Counted from the stretch's first letter, positions 1 through 7,120 are shown. The stretch: DNA of 11,242 nt from Cylindrotheca closterium (GCA_933822405.4 CAKOGP040002020.1:1-11242); one strand, 5' to 3'. Program-made: numbers and translations. Notes: generated by a model from the letters alone, not told the origin.

Positions 1-180
1 CTGCGGCCCAACGCGTTATTAAAACTGACGAAAAGTCGCCTCGCTTTTGGGAATTCGCGCTCGTGTTCGACCCAACATTAATTGTTCAACGCGCCGAGCC
101 GTTGACTTGGATGTGGCTAGCGGCATCAGAATTCTTTGCTCATCCTTGGACAGGCCCGGCCATTCGTCCTCCCGTTGTAT
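1..180. other. Unassigned sequence upstream of the truncated copia RNase H
   Basis: No recognisable gene. The + frame used by the downstream RNase H is closed here by three stops (79-81, 103-105, 118-120). Another + frame is open from position 3 to 371, but its translation shows no family motif and it later runs out of frame through the RNase H. The sequence expected just upstream of the RNase H (the end of the copia RT and its connection) is absent, so a truncation or insertion junction probably lies at about 160-181. Confidence 0.4.
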
Positions 181-681
181 CACCTGACACTTTCTGCAGA
201 ATCACTACAAGTCATGAAATGGATGATCGACGCATCATTTGCGGTGCATCCAGATTTCAAAAGCCATACTGGCGGCACTCTGTCCTTTGGAGGAGAAGCA
301 GCTCAAGTGATGTCGAAGAAGCAAAAGCTAAACAGCAGAAGCAGTACAGAAGCGGAACTGATTGCTGTTGACAATGTTGTCACAATGATACTATGGACAA
401 AGTTGTTCATGGAGTGGCAAGGGTATCCGATCGAGAAAAATATCTTGTATCAGGATAATAAAAGCGCGATTCTACTGGAAGAGAATGGTCGCAAGAGCAC
501 GGGCAAAAGAAGCCGAGCTATCAATATTTGTTATTTCTTTATCACAGATCAAGTTGAGAACGGCAATGTTAAGATCGAATACTGTCCAACTGACGATATG
601 ATTGCGGATTTTATGACTAAGCCATTGCAAGGTGAGAAGTTTCGCAAGTTCAGGGATCTGATTCTTGGTCCACAGGACTAG
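181..681 (+). pseudogene. Ty1/copia RNase H domain, 3' end of pol, 5'-truncated
   Basis: This is the C-terminal RNase H of a Ty1/copia polyprotein, which degrades the RNA strand during reverse transcription. Homology begins near HLTLSAES (181) and runs to a TAG at 679-681. The first catalytic Asp is in MIDASFAVH, the Glu in RSSTEAELIAV, and the next Asp in LYQDNKSAILL. The typical copia ending DDMIADFMTKPLQG follows, then a short tail to GPQD. Integrase and RT are missing, so it is a 5'-truncated copy of about 167 codons. The conserved [R/K]HINIRYFF block reads RAINICYFF: the His is Ala (517-519) and the Arg is Cys (529-531), which suggests loss of activity. No genuine start codon is visible; internal Met codons are not starts. 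The candidate LTR 111 bp downstream fits this as the 3' end of the element. Family assignment is confident; the exact lineage is not. Confidence 0.85.
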
Positions 682-791
682 GTCAGACAAGTATGTATAT
701 GTTCAAAAATGAAAATACAAAACAAAAAATAAACAGTGAATGAGAGCATGTCCCATTGCTGCCAATGGTGATTGTCACAATGGCAGGAGTT
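682..791 (+). other. Copia 3' untranslated spacer with AATAAA and polypurine-like tract
   Basis: This A-rich spacer lies between the RNase H stop and the candidate LTR. It holds AATAAA at 728-733 and a short purine-rich run GGCAGGAG at 782-789, just before the LTR's TG start. That is where the polypurine primer for plus-strand synthesis would sit. The tract is short and interrupted by a C, so its role is only probable. Confidence 0.35.
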
Positions 792-1038
792 TGTTGGGAT
801 ATGACAAAATAAGAGTTTTTACGTTCTGAAAAGAAACTATTCAAGTACAAAGTTTTCGACACGTACGATCGGACTTTGATCGTGATGTCGGGATTCGCCG
901 CAAGTATGCCGGACGGCGAGTCTGTCGGACAAACTACATCCACACAAAAAGGGAATGACCCTATACAAGTGAGATATTGATGTTGTGTACAATGCAGTAG
1001 GGAACAATACAATATGTCCCAAAGTACTGTATCCAACA
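792..1038 (+). repeat. Candidate 3' LTR of the copia-like element
   Basis: The segment begins TGTTGGGATA (792-801) and ends TATCCAACA (1030-1038). These are inverted complements apart from one extra G, and give the TG...CA ends expected of an LTR. Its 247-bp length is within the usual copia range. It follows the pol stop and a purine-rich tract in the expected order and orientation. No second copy exists in the window because the 5' part of the element is missing, so the LTR is inferred from its ends and context. No target-site duplication can be tested. Short ORFs on the opposite strand here look like chance. Confidence 0.45.
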
Positions 1039-1300
1039 CAGAATTGTCGTAGAGGTCGAATCAAGTTCTGTAAACATGGGATTCTCCAAGGGAAAATTGT
1101 TGAACTTACTTTTGTGATTGAATCATCAATTCAAGCCAAATATTAATCAAATAGGAACAATTTCACTCAAAGTATACCTAGACACAGGAGAACTATTGTC
1201 GTGAAAGTGTTGTACAGTCAATTACAAATTTAGATTGCAGAGAGTTTGTTCTGAGCGCTAAAGGCACTCACGATAGAGCACACTTTGCTTTATTCTAACA
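1039..1300. other. AT-rich spacer, no gene recognised
   Basis: The sequence is AT-rich between the candidate LTR and the first gag repeat copy. No supported ORF, LTR or RNA gene was seen on either strand. It could be host sequence flanking the copia insertion, or decayed transposon. Confidence 0.4.
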
Positions 1301-1549
1301 AGACTGGTTGGTTCTGCCGGAACGCGTGTTGTTTCGTTTCTGAAATAATTTTTTCTATGGTTAGACTGTGAACGAGTATTGTTTTGGAGTGAAGGTCAAT
1401 GAGCTTCATTGTAGCAATGGTAATGTTCAGAGGCATCATTGTATGGATAATAGCCTTGATCTTCCGTGGGAGGATACAAGTCATCTGGAGGATACGAGTC
1501 TTCAGGAGGAGGATACATTTCTTGTTGTTCACAAGGTTGTACGAATTGG
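1301..1549. repeat. Direct repeat copy A: 3' end of gag plus downstream sequence
   Basis: This 249-bp stretch matches 2549-2797 at a constant offset of 1248 bp with 5 mismatches and no indels, about 98% identity. On the - strand it encodes the last gag residues, including YPPxxD repeats and the end YNEAH followed by TGA, and then about 95 bp beyond that stop. Outside the repeat the flanks of the two copies are unrelated. Three of the five differences are C/T or G/A changes, and at least two (CG versus CA near 1325; CG versus TG near 1334) are at CpG. No short target duplication is evident at its ends. It is probably a segmental duplication or an ectopic fragment of a related element. Confidence 0.9.
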
Positions 1550-1621
1550 GGTAATCTGAATAACTATCTATTCCTAGACTTCAATTTCACTCTGTCAAAT
1601 ACAGAGCAGTCTTTTCAAAAG

Positions 1622-1652
1622 GAATGAGCTGCAACTGAGCTGCAGCTCATTC
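1622..1652. repeat. Perfect inverted repeat, 12-bp stem with 7-nt loop
   Basis: GAATGAGCTGCA (1622-1633) and TGCAGCTCATTC (1641-1652) are exact reverse complements around the loop ACTGAGC. The right half also contains the self-complementary GAGCTGCAGCTC (1637-1648), so two alternative structures are possible. It lies about 40 bp downstream of the - strand ORF that ends at 1693. It could be an RNA 3' hairpin or the core of a small repeat, but there is no U-run to suggest a simple terminator. Confidence 0.8.
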
Positions 1653-1692
1653 ACCAACTTCTTTCACAACCTCTTTGGTACGTAGCTTTCCA

Positions 1693-2184
1693 CTATCCTG
1701 CTACTGTACCTTCTTTGCATACGTACTTGGGCGTTCCAATCAGTCTGTCCTTTGCTAGCCAACACCTGCAGTGATTGTCGTCCGGTTTGCCCTCAAACTC
1801 ATCAATACCAAAAAAGGAAAACGGATTTTGTAAGGAAATCCGCATAGCCAAAATACGTAAAAACCAGATTTCTTCAGACGGATTCACTTCCATTGTTTCA
1901 GTGTCAAATGCGGCAATTAGGTACTGTGTCAATTGACTATTATCCAAATTCATCGATGTGAAAATGCGAGCAAAACGATCTTCACAAGTTGTTGTCCCGG
2001 TATTGTCGTTAAATGGATTGTCATACCGGAGGCAGGGTTGGTTCCAAGCAGCAGGAAAACGTTCTTCCCATGCCATAAAAAGCGCGTTACCCGTATGGAT
2101 ACGGTCATGACGTTCCAATGCTTCGTCGACAGCATCTCCTGAATATAAATTCTTCATCCACCACTCCAACAGGTTTGGAACAAT
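1693..2184 (-). CDS. Hypothetical protein, C-terminal part, possibly frameshifted from the neighbouring ORF
   Basis: This - strand ORF is open from just after a TAG at 2187-2185 to a TAG at 1695-1693. The first ATG is at 2157-2155; one listed start at 2169 is TTG and unlikely in a eukaryote. The translation is soluble-looking, with no membrane segment. It has aromatic and acidic patches (FMAWEERFPAAWNQ) and several Cys and His residues (TTTCEDRF, DDNHCRCWLAKD), but no family is recognised. It overlaps the end of the Lys-rich ORF 2468-2154 in another frame, so the two may be one gene split by an indel near 2160-2190. It lies between two direct copies of a gag fragment, in gag orientation. It may be a captured host gene or an accessory gene of the element. 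Composition looks coding, but function is unknown. Confidence 0.45.
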   Translation of the reverse strand: MVPNLLEWWMKNLYSGDAVDEALERHDRIHTGNALFMAWEERFPAAWNQPCLRYDNPFNDNTGTTTCEDRFARIFTSMNLDNSQLTQYLIAAFDTETMEVNPSEEIWFLRILAMRISLQNPFSFFGIDEFEGKPDDNHCRCWLAKDRLIGTPKYVCKEGTVAG

Positions 2185-2468
2185 CTATCGTAATGTCCAC
2201 TCCTGCAAGCTTCTCGTTCGGCGATTCGTTTCGTCTCAATCTCATCAGCCATGCGTTGCGCTTCATTGTCGTTGGTAACACGCTTCTCTTCAGTTTGGGT
2301 TTCAGACACCATCTTGGAATCGATGGGATCCCTGTCTTTAGGCTGTTGTAGGTCAATTTCCACTCGTTTCTTGACAGACTTTTTAGCCACAGAGGTCATT
2401 TTCATCTTAGACACGCCCGACTTTTTTGTCATCGCCGAGGATGCCTTTGCGTTGATAGATTTGCCCAT
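2154..2468 (-). CDS. Hypothetical Lys-rich protein, possible N-terminal part of the adjoining ORF
   Basis: The ORF is 104 codons and starts at an ATG in a favourable eukaryotic context (GCACCATGG). The N-terminus is basic, with KKSGVSKMKM and KKSVKKR, and resembles a nuclear localisation signal or nucleic-acid-binding tail. Residues of about 60-90 are rich in charged amino acids (ADEIETKRIAEREA) and could form a helix or short coiled coil. The end (FQTCWSGG) has no visible fold. It overlaps the downstream - strand ORF by about 31 bp in another frame, and a single indel would join them. The start is about 80 bp downstream of the gag repeat copy B. No family is recognised; it could be an intact small protein or half of a frameshifted pseudogene. 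Confidence 0.4.
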   Translation of the reverse strand: MGKSINAKASSAMTKKSGVSKMKMTSVAKKSVKKRVEIDLQQPKDRDPIDSKMVSETQTEEKRVTNDNEAQRMADEIETKRIAEREACRSGHYDRLFQTCWSGG

Positions 2469-2548
2469 GGTGCGCCGGTGTTGAATGGTTGGCTTGGTGA
2501 TAAATTTGAAGTTTTCTCCATAAAGTCAGTACTAGCGCTACGCGAGGC

Positions 2549-2797
2549 AGACTGGTTGGTTCTGCCGGAACGCATGTTGTTTTGTTTCTGAAATAATTTT
2601 TTCTATGGTTAGACTGTGAACGAGTATTGTTTTGGAGTGAAGGTCAATGAGCTTCATTGTAGTAATGGTAATGTTCAGAGGCATCATTGTATGGATAATA
2701 GCCTTGATCTTCCATTGGAGGATACAAGTCATCTGGAGGATACGAGTCTTCAGGAGGAGGATACATTTCTTGTTGTTCACAAGGTTGTACGAATTGG
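2549..2797. repeat. Direct repeat copy B: 3' end of the gag gene in its gag context
   Basis: This is the partner of 1301-1549 (249 bp, 5 mismatches, no indel). Here the repeat is continuous with the rest of gag on its high-coordinate side, so this copy is probably the source or parent arrangement and copy A the displaced fragment. On its low-coordinate side it ends about 80 bp before the start codon of the Lys-rich ORF. Both copies share the same gag stop, which supports that stop as the original end of gag. Confidence 0.9.
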
Positions 2798-3997
2798 CCT
2801 TGTACAAAATGTTGATCACACTGAACTTCAGCAGAAGGCATTCCGCCTTGGCCCACTTTGGGGCCAGTTCCAACCGGAATGAAGCATTCCCCTTCCTGAT
2901 TGTTGTAATACGTTCCAGCAGGAACTGAGCCTTTGGCTTGACTTCCGTCTTGATTGTAATGCGATTCAGCATAATGATGGTTTTGAGGGTTTCGGTTTTG
3001 AAAATCCCCTGGAGGTCAGTTGTTTGGAGGTCGATTGGCTTGATGGTTTTGTTGCCCAAAGCGTCCTTGGGTTTGAGAACTGGCTCCAGAAGATTGTCCT
3101 TGATAGTTGCCTTGAGATCTTGGAGGGTAGCGATATCCTTGATTCTGAGTTCCTTGATTTTGATAACTTGGATAGGGTGGATTGGAAGTGGTTTGATGAT
3201 TACCGTAACTTCCGCGCCCACGTCCATGTCCACGTCCTCGACGAGAATGCTGTGTGTAACCACCAGTGCGTTGAGGTTTTTCACAAGCATGCTGCTTTGA
3301 GATTTGGACATTGTTGGACAAGATCTTGGTAGCTTGCATATAAGTTTTGACCAGTTACAAGGTGATGTTGGGATCTTCAATGGTTCCTTTCTGTTGACAG
3401 AAAGTATCCTGCCACTTTGCAGGAAACGAGTGGAAAATTATTTCTTTCTTGGTTAAGACAGAAATATCATCATTTTCACATAGCTTCTGAGATGTTCCGG
3501 GAAGCATGTCATGATAGAGGCACAATAGTTCAAGTCGCCTAATGTGTCTGGACACATCAGTTTTCATAGACTTCCTGCAGGCGATCGACTTCAGAAAACG
3601 GCTTGCGCTGTTCCTTGGATTTGCGCCGGCTGACATCTTCGTGAAAAAAATCGTCAACAGAATTCTTGAATTGCGCGGCAGTGTGATGGGTCACGCTCAT
3701 TTCAATCACATTCCATTCATTCAAGGCTTGACCGCCCAGATGTAGTCAAAAGAGCGAGAACTTGAGGTTGGCAATACCAGCTCCGTTACCAGTGATCTCC
3801 CATTGAGAGCAGAGATTCTTGAATGAGATGTACATCCTGCAAAAAGGCTCCAGGTTGCTGCCTTTTCCAAGGTAAAGTGGAACCTTGGCTTTGCGTTTGC
3901 CACCATCTGCGCCAGGAAGATGGAATACAATCTCAGTGAGAACGTCCCTATTGTTTTCAACGTAGGTAAATGGTGAGTCAGTTGCAAGAGAAGTCAT
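2644..3997 (-). pseudogene. Copia-type gag, broken by stops and a frameshift
   Basis: Gag would form the particle around the retrotransposon RNA. The N-terminus starts at ATG 3997 (MTSLATDSP). Gag-like helical sequence follows: LHLGGQALNEWNVIE, then FKNSVDDFFHED (3690-3630). A frameshift near 3560 joins this to RHIRRLELLCLYHDMLP and KKEIIFHSFPAKWQDTF, a block typical of copia/UBN2 gags. The C-terminal third has an Arg/Gly patch (RRGRGHGRGRG, 3243-3211), a Gln/Asn/Ser/Tyr-rich stretch and YPPxxD repeats, ending YNEAH. In-frame stops are TGA 3748-3746, TAA 3357-3355 and TGA 3018-3016. After the frameshift, all pieces lie in one frame. No CCHC zinc knuckle is visible in any part. Total length is about 451 codons. 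No protease, integrase or RT follows in this orientation, so only the gag part of this element is here. Confidence 0.7.
2716..2769 (-). repeat. 18-bp tandem repeat inside gag, encoding YPPxxD units
   Basis: Two clear 18-bp units (2716-2733 and 2734-2751) and a divergent third (2752-2769) share the core GGAGGATAC. On the - strand they encode MYPPPED, SYPPDD and LYPPMED, a Tyr/Pro/acidic repeat near the gag C-terminus. The same array occurs in copy A at about 1468-1521. Confidence 0.6.
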
Positions 3998-4081
3998 AGT
4001 GATGTATTTTCACTTCAAACGCTTCAATCAAGATGCAACAAAGTCAAACACGTAGCAAATGCTATAGCAATAGTTTGCTGC

Positions 4082-4095
4082 CACTCTGCAGAGTG
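4082..4095. repeat. Perfect 14-bp palindrome in the gag leader
   Basis: CACTCTGCAGAGTG reads the same on both strands. It lies about 85-100 bp upstream of the gag ATG on the - strand, where a 5' LTR or leader would be. It could be a factor-binding site or an RNA dimerisation or stem element, or it may be chance. Confidence 0.6.
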
Positions 4096-4243
4096 TATCT
4101 CTTCAGTAAAAGCCTTTGGCTATTCGAATAGTAACCCAACCTTCACAGAAGAGTCACAGAGAAAATTATGGATGTCTATAGAGATGCACTTCAAAATGCT
4201 TGACTAAGGTCTAGTTCTGTACCCAATAATAATAACTGAAACA

Positions 4244-4255
4244 TTAATCGATTAA
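4244..4255. repeat. Perfect 12-bp palindrome in the junction region
   Basis: TTAATCGATTAA reads identically on both strands. It is AT-rich apart from a central CG and lies close to the short (AAT)n run, near the suspected LINE 3' boundary. No function can be assigned. Confidence 0.5.
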
Positions 4256-4381
4256 ATGCTATCTAGCGCATACGATTGCCGGTGGAATAAGCGGCTGTAA
4301 AGGTCAAGTACCGTGAAGCGACGAGTCAACAACTAGTTTGAACCATTGGAGACATCTGGTGGACAGAAGTTGCTCTAGTCA

Positions 4382-4449
4382 GGATCGAGGGGATCCCAAC
4401 TCTACCCGCGACAAGGCGGGGTGATTTTGGGGCGTTGATTCCTCAAAAT
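4382..4449 (-). other. LINE 3' UTR with three short hairpins
   Basis: Immediately after the ORF2 stop (4456-4454, read on the - strand) three inverted repeats follow in 68 bp. They are 4424-4432 with 4441-4449 (9-bp stem, one mismatch), 4405-4409 with 4416-4420 (CCCGC/GCGGG, 6-nt loop), and 4382-4386 with 4392-4396 (GGATC/GATCC, 5-nt loop). In several LINE families a 3' UTR hairpin is what the reverse transcriptase recognises on its own RNA. That role is inferred here. Confidence 0.5.
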
Positions 4450-4453
4450 GGAT

Positions 4454-5713
4454 TCAGGGGGCCTGGGCCGGATGGAAGAAGCGGTGAAGGATACGGCGTT
4501 GGGGCGCCAGAGCGCGGCGATAGGCCGTGCGTTCCATTCTGACCAGCTTCAGCCACTCTTCCCTATCGACCAACGGCTTGTTCGACACAGTTCCGCGTTT
4601 CACAGCAAGCATGCGTCGAACTACCTTAGGGAGGTCGGTTGGGCCCATATCAAACTGAGAGTGTATACCGTCGTTCACCAATCGGCTACGTTCGCGTAGC
4701 TGTACGTTGTCCTCCAAATGTTGCACCAAGTTCCGGTGTTCCCACATATGAAATCCAAGCAAGATCAGCTGATGCAACAGGCAAGAGACCCACAGGGTCG
4801 GAGAGCGTTGGCTCCCTCGTGACTGAAGGTACTGTTCCTGCAGGGGCGTCCACTGAACAGACAGCCGGCCTTCCAATAAACCTTGGTAGCCGATGCGTTG
4901 TTGAGAGAGGAAAGCTCGGCAAAGACGAACCGGAACCAATCGACTGCAAGGTAGGGACGGATCACGAAGCCCTTGAAGAAGGTAGAGAAGAGTGTGTTTG
5001 ATGGCTGGATCAGTGACTTGAGTGTCCAGCCATTGGCCCAACAACGCCGTCCGGCAATCCCATTCCGCACTAGCCAAGGGCGCCGTACATCGAGGAACGT
5101 GAAGGTAGTCCTCAAACTCGCCGCAGCAAGGACATGCAGCTGAGTCTGCAGAACCCCACCGGACTTTGAACTTCCCTACACCACACATACCCACGACATG
5201 CTTTGTGGTCCAACATTGGACACCTGCCGGAAGGGAGCTCATGGCGCGAGCCAGACTGGTCCAATCGGTCTCCATCTCTGCCTCCGGTGTAATCATCTGC
5301 CGCTCATGCCATCGCTTGCGTAGAGCAGGCAGCGCCACCAGTTCCTGGACCTGTTCTGGATTCAATCGCAACTGTTTGACGTCCCCAATGTAAAGGGCAG
5401 CCAATTCGGTAAAGAAACGAGCGTTAGGTGCAATCGATCGGTGTGAAGCCTCAAGCTGGTGGCAATAGGCGACCGCCCACGCATCCACTTCCACATTCCG
5501 TTTAGACCACCAAGAGAGGCACGAAAAGGATGTCGCCGTATCGAGGTGACCGTACACGTGGCTAGGTTCCCACGAGGCCCTAGAGCGGGCAAGTGCCTCC
5601 CGGATAGAGGAGACCAGGTCAAACTGGGCTTGTTGCGGTGTGACTCGATTGGCACCAAAGGTGTTGAGCAACACCAAAAATCCATCGCACGCAATCCTAA
5701 CGCGGGGTGGTGA
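4454..5713 (-). CDS. ORF2 end: second half of RNase H and C-terminal CCHC zinc finger
   Basis: After the TGA the same frame continues with RIACDGF (third RNase H Asp, 5686-5684), HVYGHLD (His 5548-5546), and KRNVEVDAWA (last Asp, 5485-5483). This completes the RNase H catalytic set. A C-X2-C-X7-H-X3-C finger, CPCCGEFEDYLHVPRC, lies at 5134-5087. That finger is characteristic of LINE C-termini and is thought to bind nucleic acid. A conserved-looking tail of about 200 residues with Trp- and Arg-rich parts ends at RRILHRFFHPAQAP. The segment is open for 419 codons to TGA 4456-4454 with no damage. Confidence 0.85.
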   Translation of the reverse strand, partial: SPPRVRIACDGFLVLLNTFGANRVTPQQAQFDLVSSIREALARSRASWEPSHVYGHLDTATSFSCLSWWSKRNVEVDAWAVAYCHQLEASHRSIAPNARFFTELAALYIGDVKQLRLNPEQVQELVALPALRKRWHERQMITPEAEMETDWTSLARAMSSLPAGVQCWTTKHVVGMCGVGKFKVRWGSADSAACPCCGEFEDYLHVPRCTAPLASAEWDCRTALLGQWLDTQVTDPAIKHTLLYLLQGLRDPSLPCSRLVPVRLCRAFLSQQRIGYQGLLEGRLSVQWTPLQEQYLQSRGSQRSPTLWVSCLLHQLILLGFHMWEHRNLVQHLEDNVQLRERSRLVNDGIHSQFDMGPTDLPKVVRRMLAVKRGTVSNKPLVDREEWLKLVRMERTAYRRALAPQRRILHRFFHPAQAP

Positions 5714-7120
5714 TCAAAGTGTTGGGGCCCACTGGTCGAGGAGCCAATCAACAACCATGATACCGGCCAGTAGGCCAATTAATTCACTCCGGTACGCGCT
5801 CTGGTCATCAGTTAGACCTGGAGTCTGGCACTGGACGATAATACGTTCCGTGCCACCCTTATGTGGAAGCAGTTGAACCGCTGCCGTGCCCAGACCGAGC
5901 TTGTAAGAACCGTCGCTGATCACACACAGCCGGTCTTCGAGTAGGGCTGCCGCAAGGAGGCTTTCGTCGCCATCAATCTCAATTTCTTCAGGGGTCCAGC
6001 CAACATACTCGGTCACCCTGGCTGAGGCGGCCATCCAGGCGGCTAGCAAAGACGGTTGAGAGTCGTGATGCGGCTGCAGCGATGCTGTCCCAATGCCGGT
6101 AAGGGCAAGAGTGCCTAGCAAAGGCGTAGTGTGGACGGTAGCTCGGCACAAGTCAGCAGGGAGTGGTTGGGTCCAAAAGGGGGCTGGCAAAGGGCTGACG
6201 CCGTTGTCGGTATGCTCGTTATGTGGTTGTTTGCACCCGGACAATTGCATAGAATGAGGATAGTCCCATTGAATGCTCCGTGTGGAGGAGCGACGGTGAC
6301 GGTAGTGTTGCCACCCGTGGCCCTGGCGGTGGAACAATCCGTGAGTAGAAGACCATAACCAGTTCCAGTTGTCAAGAAGATCGAACCATGGGCCCAGAGG
6401 ATGACGCAGTAGGCGCTGGGGTCCGTCAGAGACAAGTAGTGCGCGAGTAAGGTGTTCCTGCCACGCCTTCCAGTGGGTCTTGTTGGGCCGGACAGTGCGA
6501 GGCCATTGATATGACGACCGATGAGCGTAGTCACGTTCCCCATGCCACATGGACTCTCGTATGCTGAGGCCATCAGCCGTCACAATGTCGGAGACGGTGC
6601 AAACTTGGAGGAACATACGGCACCAGTTGAGCCACTTTAGAGCGTCCTGATCCACTTCCAACTCCATGAGTACCTCAATGAGCAAGGCATCGCCTTTGCA
6701 CCGGAGAGGGAGGACAGGCGAGTCAAGGGCAACATAGATATCCAAGTCCTCCAACTCTTTCCAGACTCTTTTGAGCCAAGTATCTGACGCCAAAGTTGCC
6801 GTGTTGCTATAGTCCTGCTGGAAGAGTCCAAAGGAGGTGCCGGTCTTGAGTTGGTGTTCTTGAACCGCAGCCTCCATATATGCCCCAGTTTTTGTTCGGT
6901 TGGACAAGTGGCGAAGCAGGACCTCAATATGTTTAGACACCTGAGTACCAAACGGATGAGGGATACCCAGACCCTGGAACTTGAGAGGGGCAAGAACCAT
7001 GTCCCGAGGAAAGCTCCTACATATGCCGGCCTTTGGCAGGCAGACTTGTAGAACAGGACTCATAATTGACACCCATGTCGCAGCATCCAGTGTAGTTAAC
7101 ACCATAGGATATTCCAGAGA
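5714..7120 (-). CDS. ORF2 RT connection and first half of RNase H
   Basis: From about 7115 homology resumes with SLEYPMVLTTLD and LPKAGICRSFPRDMVLAPLKFQGLG, typical post-RT sequence of this LINE type, and continues through KWLNWCRMFLQ and SDIVTADG. The RNase H begins near 5930: ISDGSYKLGLGTAAV with the first catalytic Asp (5914-5912), and AYRSELIGLLAG with the Glu (5785-5783). A TGA (5716-5714) interrupts just before the third catalytic Asp. RNase H removes element RNA after first-strand synthesis. The frame is open upstream to beyond 7276, but the residues before about 7115 are not homologous, so the start at 7276 is an artefact of the frameshift. Confidence 0.85.
   Translation of the reverse strand, partial: SLEYPMVLTTLDAATWVSIMSPVLQVCLPKAGICRSFPRDMVLAPLKFQGLGIPHPFGTQVSKHIEVLLRHLSNRTKTGAYMEAAVQEHQLKTGTSFGLFQQDYSNTATLASDTWLKRVWKELEDLDIYVALDSPVLPLRCKGDALLIEVLMELEVDQDALKWLNWCRMFLQVCTVSDIVTADGLSIRESMWHGERDYAHRSSYQWPRTVRPNKTHWKAWQEHLTRALLVSDGPQRLLRHPLGPWFDLLDNWNWLWSSTHGLFHRQGHGWQHYRHRRSSTRSIQWDYPHSMQLSGCKQPHNEHTDNGVSPLPAPFWTQPLPADLCRATVHTTPLLGTLALTGIGTASLQPHHDSQPSLLAAWMAASARVTEYVGWTPEEIEIDGDESLLAAALLEDRLCVISDGSYKLGLGTAAVQLLPHKGGTERIIVQCQTPGLTDDQSAYRSELIGLLAGIMVVDWLLDQWAPTL

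Larger units (their letters stand above)
181..1038 (+). mobile_element. Ty1/copia retrotransposon remnant, 3' end only (pol end plus LTR)
   Basis: The order RNase H, spacer, purine tract, LTR is the 3' end of a Ty1/copia element. Gag, protease, integrase and RT of this copy are absent from the window. The gag at 2644-3997 is on the opposite strand, so it belongs to another copy or was inverted. Altered conserved RNase H residues show that this copy is old or inactive. Confidence 0.7.
3998..4381. other. Gene-free junction between the gag leader and the LINE 3' end
   Basis: No supported ORF. In the - strand sense this stretch begins with LINE 3' sequence and ends with the leader just before the gag ATG, so a LINE/copia junction should lie within it. 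Base composition falls from GC-rich to AT-rich toward lower coordinates. A short (AAT)n run at 4225-4235, read as TTATTATT on the - strand, may mark the LINE 3' tail. No poly(A) tail, target-site duplication, clear primer-binding site or LTR end was found. Confidence 0.4.

Noticed and set aside
63..371. 102-codon + strand ORF at the left end
   Set aside because: It is out of frame with the RNase H that overlaps it and shows no family motif.
837..1064. - strand ORFs of 75-118 codons over the candidate LTR
   Set aside because: They are short, overlap each other in different frames and show no motif. They sit on a likely non-coding LTR.
2105..2356. 83-codon - strand ORF overlapping the two hypothetical ORFs
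   Set aside because: It overlaps both in the third frame and has no supporting motif. It was considered as a bridge between the two, but a single indel explains their arrangement more simply.
2538..3380. 280-codon - strand ORF overlapping gag in another frame
   Set aside because: It is longer than any single gag piece, but its composition (long Ile/Lys/Thr-rich runs) is typical of an off-frame reading of Gln/Asn/Pro-rich codons. The gag frame carries the recognisable FHSFPAKWQ block, Arg/Gly patch and shared stop. Its presence in repeat copy A follows from the DNA identity.
4220..4240. (AAT)n run as a definite LINE 3' tail
   Set aside because: Only about three to four units are present and no target-site duplication can be matched, because the LINE 5' end is outside the window. 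Left as a possibility.
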